A stretch of 64,000 bases of DNA, taken from Burkholderiales bacterium (GTDB taxonomy: Bacteria; Pseudomonadota; Gammaproteobacteria; Burkholderiales; Methylophilaceae). Below the pieces are notes generated by a model that saw only the letters and a list, made by a program, of their open reading frames with translations, did no database searches and was not told the origin of the DNA. The number at the start of each line of letters is the position of its first letter. The first letter of the stretch is position 1. Both the position numbers and the translations under genes were made by a program. Positions 59,491 through 64,000 of this stretch are shown here, in pieces. The stretch lies in assembly GCA_030831475.1 (NCBI GenBank), contig JAURKY010000008.1, forward strand, positions 46,829 to 110,828. The letters run 5' to 3'.

Positions 59491-60921
59491 TTACCCTGTT
59501 CCACCCACGATAATATTATCTATTTTTAATGTGGGCTGTCCGACACCCACTGGCACACTTTGTCCATCTTTGCCGCAGGTTCCAACGCCTGTATCTAAAG
59601 CCATATCATTCCCAATCATGCTGACCTCATTTAAAATGTCAGGCCCATTACCCACGATAGAGGCGCCTTTAACAGGGTAGGTTAACTTACCGTCTTTAAT
59701 GATCCATGCTTGTGAAGCTGAAAAAACAAATTTGCCGCTGGTGATATCAACCTGACCCCCTCCAAAGTTACAGGAGTAAAGACCATTCTTGACACTTGCA
59801 ATAATCTCTTTGGGGTCATGTTGGCCGTTGAGCATGTATGTATTTGTCATCCTTGGCATAGGCGTGTGCGCGTAAGATTCACGCCGACCATTACCAGTAG
59901 GTTTCATATTCATTAAATGAGCATTATGCTTATCTTGCAAGTAGTTTACTAAAATACCGTCTTCAATAAGGGTCGTATTTTGTGTGGGTGTCCCTTCATC
60001 ATCGACATTTAATGAGCCACGGCGATCTTTCAGTGTTCCATCATCAACGACCGTAACGCCTTTAGCGGCTACCTTTTGACCAATCTTGTTACTAAACGCT
60101 GAAGTTCCTTTCCGGTTAAAATCTCCCTCAAGGCCATGACCAATAGCTTCGTGAAGAAGTATACCTGGCCATCCAGGACCCAATACCACCGTCGTAGCGC
60201 CTGCGGGTGCTGGCTTGGCATCCAGGTTAATAATAGCCTGTGATACAGCCTCATTGGTATAGGATTCAACGATCTTATCCGTAAAATACTCTAGCCCAAA
60301 GCGACCTCCACCACCTGCAGACCCTTGCTCGCGACGTTGCTTAGACTCAACGATTACACTTACAGAAAGCCTCACTAAAGGCCGAGTATCTTCAATTAAT
60401 TCACCAAAAAAGTTTTTGATAACTACCACTTCATATTCCATTGCAAGCGATGCTGAAACTTTTATGACTCGAGTATCCAGCTTCTTTGCAATTGCTTCAA
60501 CCTTATGGAGTAGTTTAATTTTTTCATCAGGCGATTTACTTTCAAGCGGATTAATGGGCTGGTAAAGCCTAGGTTGGTTTTGAGATTTAGTCATATCGTA
60601 GGACTTTGATTGCCCTTGATTTTGTATCGACTTTAAAACTTTTACTCCATTTTCAAGAGCACTTAGGGAGATTTCATCAGAATAGGTGAATGCAGTTTTT
60701 TCACCAACAATTGATCTCAGACCTACACCTTGGTCTATTGAGTAGCTTCCGTTATTTACTTTTCCATCCTCCAAGGACCAGAATTCATTCTTGGTGTATT
60801 GAAAATAAAGGTCGGCGTAATCAACCTTAGATGATACGATTTTATTAAAAATCGAATCAATATTTTGGGTTGAAAGATTATTAATTGCCAAATGGGTTTG
60901 ATTGTCCAGATTTTTTTTCAT
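59491..60921 (-). CDS. tldD: Metalloprotease TldD
   Basis: TldD forms with TldE/PmbA a zinc metalloprotease that degrades unfolded peptides and matures some RiPPs. From the ATG at 60921 it has 476 residues (MKKNLDNQTHLAINNL). The HExxxH zinc site is in LLHEAIGHGLEGDFNRKGTS, followed by GTCGKDGQSVPVGVGQP at the C-terminus. YADLYFQYTKNEFWSLEDGK near the start is typical. It overlaps the end of yhdP by 41 bases, and no nitrilase-like gene lies between them. No pmbA is in the window. Confidence 0.94.
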   Translation of the reverse strand: MKKNLDNQTHLAINNLSTQNIDSIFNKIVSSKVDYADLYFQYTKNEFWSLEDGKVNNGSYSIDQGVGLRSIVGEKTAFTYSDEISLSALENGVKVLKSIQNQGQSKSYDMTKSQNQPRLYQPINPLESKSPDEKIKLLHKVEAIAKKLDTRVIKVSASLAMEYEVVVIKNFFGELIEDTRPLVRLSVSVIVESKQRREQGSAGGGGRFGLEYFTDKIVESYTNEAVSQAIINLDAKPAPAGATTVVLGPGWPGILLHEAIGHGLEGDFNRKGTSAFSNKIGQKVAAKGVTVVDDGTLKDRRGSLNVDDEGTPTQNTTLIEDGILVNYLQDKHNAHLMNMKPTGNGRRESYAHTPMPRMTNTYMLNGQHDPKEIIASVKNGLYSCNFGGGQVDITSGKFVFSASQAWIIKDGKLTYPVKGASIVGNGPDILNEVSMIGNDMALDTGVGTCGKDGQSVPVGVGQPTLKIDNIIVGGTG

Positions 60922-63900
60922 CTTTATCTTGTTTGGGACCAAAAATAAACTCAATTACATCCTCTGTGGGTTCAATAACATAGTCACTAATTATTCCGCC
61001 AGTTGCATTGAGAGCTTCACCTGTTGGCTCAAGAATTCCCTCTTCAATAAAATTATCAATCTTAGTATCAATAATCTTTTCCTTAGGTTCCTTCCAGGTG
61101 CCGGTCACATGATACTCGGCTGTGGTAATTTTATTAAAAGGATCGTCTAATACTTTCTGTGCTAAAAAAGCTACTGCGGCGGCAAGAGGCCCACCAATAA
61201 GGGCACCAGCAGTCACAGTATCACTGATTTTAGGTGTTATGGTAACCCTCATATCTTGGGTCTCATGCACAAAGTCAACCTGACCCTTCATGACAATATC
61301 TGCAGCAGGTCCTTGCATCTCAAAAAGATCGGACTTGAGGATCCCTTTATTGATTATGGTTTCTTTACTTTGAATACGATCAAATGGTAAACCTTCTTCA
61401 AATAAATCGCTAAAATCTAAAGTTAATCGTCTCGGAAGGTTCTGAAGAGATATAAGACCGACTAATCTTCCAGCAACTCCAGGCTCAACTTTTTTTACGG
61501 TGCCTTTTTTTGCAATCAAATTAAAGTTCCCATAAAAATCTTCCGAATCAAAATTGGATGGACTATCATCCCAAGTGATTAATCCCTCTATGGTTGCCTC
61601 ACCTTTTTCTATTAAATCAGGATAGCCCAACCCTGAAAGGGTTTTACCAATATCTTTAATAGCCCATTTGAAATTAAAAGATGTTTTTTGTGGCTCGACC
61701 TCACTGATCCAGTAACCACTGCCAGAGATAGTGTTAGATTCCTTTTCAAGGCTAAATTGATCAAAGGCGAATCCATCAAAATCTTCATGACCTAAAAGAG
61801 TTAATTTTCCGTAATCAGTATCATTAATTTTGAATGATTGAATCGTAAGTTCAATTCGACTTAATTTTTCAGGTTTTTCTAGTTGTTTTTTTTCAGGTTT
61901 TGTTTCTTGTTTTGCGACCCCATCGGTTTTTATATCTTCAGCTTCATCTTTTTTTAGATGCACTTGACTCAGATTAGCTTGGAATAGATTCTTCATTTCG
62001 AACCAGGAAAGCTTACCTTTAACCTCATTTGATAAAATGTCTAAATCAAAACCTTCCGGAGTGGGTGAATAGTTAAAAGAAGCATTAGATAATTGATTGC
62101 CTTCAAAGATTAAGCTTTTAACATTAATGATCGCGTCATCAATTAATGGGTCAAATATTTTTTTGTTATCATTATTTGATGATTTTTTTTCTGGTTCATT
62201 TTCATCGTTCTCAAAAATAAATTCATAGTCTTTAGAATTAATGAAATTAAAATCGGCATAGATCGTGACCCCTTGTTCTGGCATTTGAGGTTTTGTGAAG
62301 ATTCCAATGTAGCCATGATCAATAACATTTTCAGGGTTACGTCTTAGCTTTGACTGGATGATATTGCCATAGGAAATATCAAGGTAATCAATGCCGCTTT
62401 TTGGTGATTGTTTGATTAATTTAAATGGAATTTTATCCTCTGATTTTTTATTGAAGTCTCCAAATCGATCAATGCTTAAACCACTAAGGTCTGTATTTAA
62501 GGTAAAAATAGATTCATTTTCTTTGATGGATAATTCAGCCTGCCAGGAAGTTTGTCCATATATTCGCTCGTTCCATTTTTTTCCAAGAAAGGTTTGAATG
62601 AGTTGATCATCGATAAAACCTTCGATATCCAGGATGGTTTCTTGATTCTCATTGGTCATTGAAATAATGAGGGGCTGATTAAATATGGTTGCCTTAGCTT
62701 TAGTGATCGAAACTTTATCAAGATTAAAAAAGAGATCTCCATGAATATTATCAATTAAGGGCATATCAAGCGCTTCATTCTCAAGGGAAGACCCTATAAA
62801 GCTGTAAACTCCGTCGTAGGTTAATTTATCTATATCAGTCAGGGGAATATTAAGTGATAACTTTAATTCACCTTTGCCTGAGCCTTTCATTGAATCAGAA
62901 GTACCCTTCATTTCATCTTTGATAGGACTATTATTAATGAGCATTAATGTATTTTCCATGGAGCTATCCGTGAATGCATCAATTTTTAATATGGGAATAT
63001 CCTCTGTAAAGTTGGCTATAACCCCTTTAAAGAATTTAAATTGACTGCCTGCAATTTCACCTTGAGTGCTCTCTAATTCAATTCTTGAGGCATCTAATTT
63101 GAAATTAAAATCAAAGTTTTTAGCATTTGGCCAGCCATCGCCATATTCGATCTCACTGCCAATGACCGAGGAGGTAATAGTGAAAATCCCTTCACTTCGA
63201 TCAGGCCTATTATTTTCATCGATAAAAGGAAAGTCTTTAAGTTTTCCTTTCATGATAATTTGAGTATTTTTTGCGGCACCTTTGAGCAGCGAAGTATCAA
63301 GCCAACTAAGTGCATCTTTCCCCATTTGTTTTGGATAATATTCTCTTAAATCTGAAATATCAGCACGTGGAATATTAATGAAAACATCTATATCCTCATT
63401 ATCATCTGGAAGATGATTGTAGGTAGCTCGACCATTTGCCTCGAAATCAGAATTAGTCACCCTTAAGTTTTTGAGATTAAATTCCTTTTTTTGCCATGTA
63501 AGTTCACCCTCGAATTGATCAAATTTTAGAGGCTCTCTAAAAATATTATTTTGTGTGAGTACAAAATTATCAGACTTCGATTTAATACTTCCGGATTGAT
63601 CTTTAATGTTGAAGGTTGCTGATAAATTTTTAATGCCCGGGACATCATCAAACGCCTGGGTCTCAACGTCAAATAAAAGCATATTTAAATCAAGACCATC
63701 AAAGAAGGTATCACCCAGAACCCAATTAAGATTAATTTTTTTAATTAATCCTTTGGGCGAAACTTTTAGGATTTGATTTTTGATTTCAGCTAAATCTTCA
63801 GGAAAATATTCGGTTAACTTGACAACTTCATTTAAATTGATTTCATCAAGCCTAAAGTTCAGCGCTTGCAGGTCATTATGTTCATCAAAGGCAGTGTAAA

Positions 63901-64000
63901 AGCGAACATCATTTAATTCGAGCTGATCATCTAAATTAAACGTGAAGTTTTCAACCTCAATAGAGGAGATGTTGTTATCTTTTGAAAATTCAAATTTCCC
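60881..64000 (-). CDS. yhdP: YhdP/AsmA-like protein, C-terminal part (partial)
   Basis: The frame is open from base 64000 to a stop at 60881, about 1039 residues of the C-terminal part; the N-terminus is beyond the window. Beta-rich repeats with DUF3971-like and AsmA-like content, and the ending PLAAAVAFLAQKVLDDPFNK near the C-terminus, are typical of YhdP. It is one of the bridge-like proteins implicated in phospholipid transport to the outer membrane. The C-terminal segment PTGEALNATGGIISDYVIEP is unusual and degrades into a charged tail. It precedes tldD, as in many proteobacteria. Confidence 0.88.
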   Translation of the reverse strand, partial: GKFEFSKDNNISSIEVENFTFNLDDQLELNDVRFYTAFDEHNDLQALNFRLDEINLNEVVKLTEYFPEDLAEIKNQILKVSPKGLIKKINLNWVLGDTFFDGLDLNMLLFDVETQAFDDVPGIKNLSATFNIKDQSGSIKSKSDNFVLTQNNIFREPLKFDQFEGELTWQKKEFNLKNLRVTNSDFEANGRATYNHLPDDNEDIDVFINIPRADISDLREYYPKQMGKDALSWLDTSLLKGAAKNTQIIMKGKLKDFPFIDENNRPDRSEGIFTITSSVIGSEIEYGDGWPNAKNFDFNFKLDASRIELESTQGEIAGSQFKFFKGVIANFTEDIPILKIDAFTDSSMENTLMLINNSPIKDEMKGTSDSMKGSGKGELKLSLNIPLTDIDKLTYDGVYSFIGSSLENEALDMPLIDNIHGDLFFNLDKVSITKAKATIFNQPLIISMTNENQETILDIEGFIDDQLIQTFLGKKWNERIYGQTSWQAELSIKENESIFTLNTDLSGLSIDRFGDFNKKSEDKIPFKLIKQSPKSGIDYLDISYGNIIQSKLRRNPENVIDHGYIGIFTKPQMPEQGVTIYADFNFINSKDYEFIFENDENEPEKKSSNNDNKKIFDPLIDDAIINVKSLIFEGNQLSNASFNYSPTPEGFDLDILSNEVKGKLSWFEMKNLFQANLSQVHLKKDEAEDIKTDGVAKQETKPEKKQLEKPEKLSRIELTIQSFKINDTDYGKLTLLGHEDFDGFAFDQFSLEKESNTISGSGYWISEVEPQKTSFNFKWAIKDIGKTLSGLGYPDLIEKGEATIEGLITWDDSPSNFDSEDFYGNFNLIAKKGTVKKVEPGVAGRLVGLISLQNLPRRLTLDFSDLFEEGLPFDRIQSKETIINKGILKSDLFEMQGPAADIVMKGQVDFVHETQDMRVTITPKISDTVTAGALIGGPLAAAVAFLAQKVLDDPFNKITTAEYHVTGTWKEPKEKIIDTKIDNFIEEGILEPTGEALNATGGIISDYVIEPTEDVIEFIFGPKQDKDEKKSGQSNPFGN

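Overview
The window looks like a chromosome segment of a genome-streamlined, AT-rich methylotrophic betaproteobacterium of the family Methylophilaceae (OM43 / 'Candidatus Methylopumilus'-like). This assignment is inference from gene content and order. Supporting signs are betaproteobacterial neighbourhoods (pyrG-kdsA-eno-ftsB, alaT-hom-thrC, tyrA-aroA-cmk-rpsA-ihfB, greB / earP-efp), an mxaRSACKL set of methanol dehydrogenase accessory genes, and a zwf-gnd-pgl set that would serve the oxidative ribulose monophosphate cycle. I see no phage, insertion sequence, CRISPR array, rRNA or tRNA gene.

Layout. 1-5137 (+): 3' end of pyrG, kdsA, eno, ftsB, then a cyanide-insensitive-type bd oxidase (cydAB) with a 32-residue DUF2474-like peptide. 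5134-11354 (-): mxaR-S-A-C-K-L followed by ygfZ. 11449-13211 (+): fabA-fabB, then an Mth938-domain gene on the minus strand. 13660-18890 (+): alaT (frameshifted at an A8 run), hom, thrC, thyA, folA. 18880-24118 (-): gnd, zwf, dcd and an Orn/Lys/Arg decarboxylase. pgl (+), mrp/apbC (-) and metG (+) follow. 27723-35039 (-): bpt, tyrA, aroA, cmk, rpsA, ihfB, a terminator, lapB, pyrF. 35085-42037: a TraB-family protein, a SpoU methyltransferase, gluQ and a DUF3301 gene (-), amt, ispD-ispF, then smr and trxB (-). 42038-47515 (+): ftsK, lolA, rarA, serS, with rpiA opposing. 48243 to the end: mfd, an AddA/AddB-like helicase-nuclease pair (-), greB-earP-efp (+), tldD and the 3' part of yhdP (-).

How the genes fit together. 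MxaR (MoxR-type AAA+ ATPase), MxaS (DUF58) and the MIDAS-bearing membrane proteins MxaC and MxaL would mature a periplasmic methanol dehydrogenase, but the mxaFJGI structural genes are not here. Zwf, Gnd and Pgl can oxidise hexose phosphate made by formaldehyde fixation. The bd oxidase offers an alternative quinol exit. EarP rhamnosylates EF-P, whose acceptor Arg32 is present.

Compaction is extreme. All ten convergent gene junctions overlap or abut, three sharing a TTAA palindrome in which both genes stop, so almost all non-coding DNA lies between divergent genes. The most notable observations are the frameshifted alaT at a poly(A) tract, a perfect 11-bp hairpin enclosing the ispD start codon, a ribosomal protein S1 with only five S1 domains, an mxa accessory operon without dehydrogenase genes, the shared-stop architecture, and the tiny DUF2474-like gene. 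No clearly new multi-gene defence or metabolic system was found.
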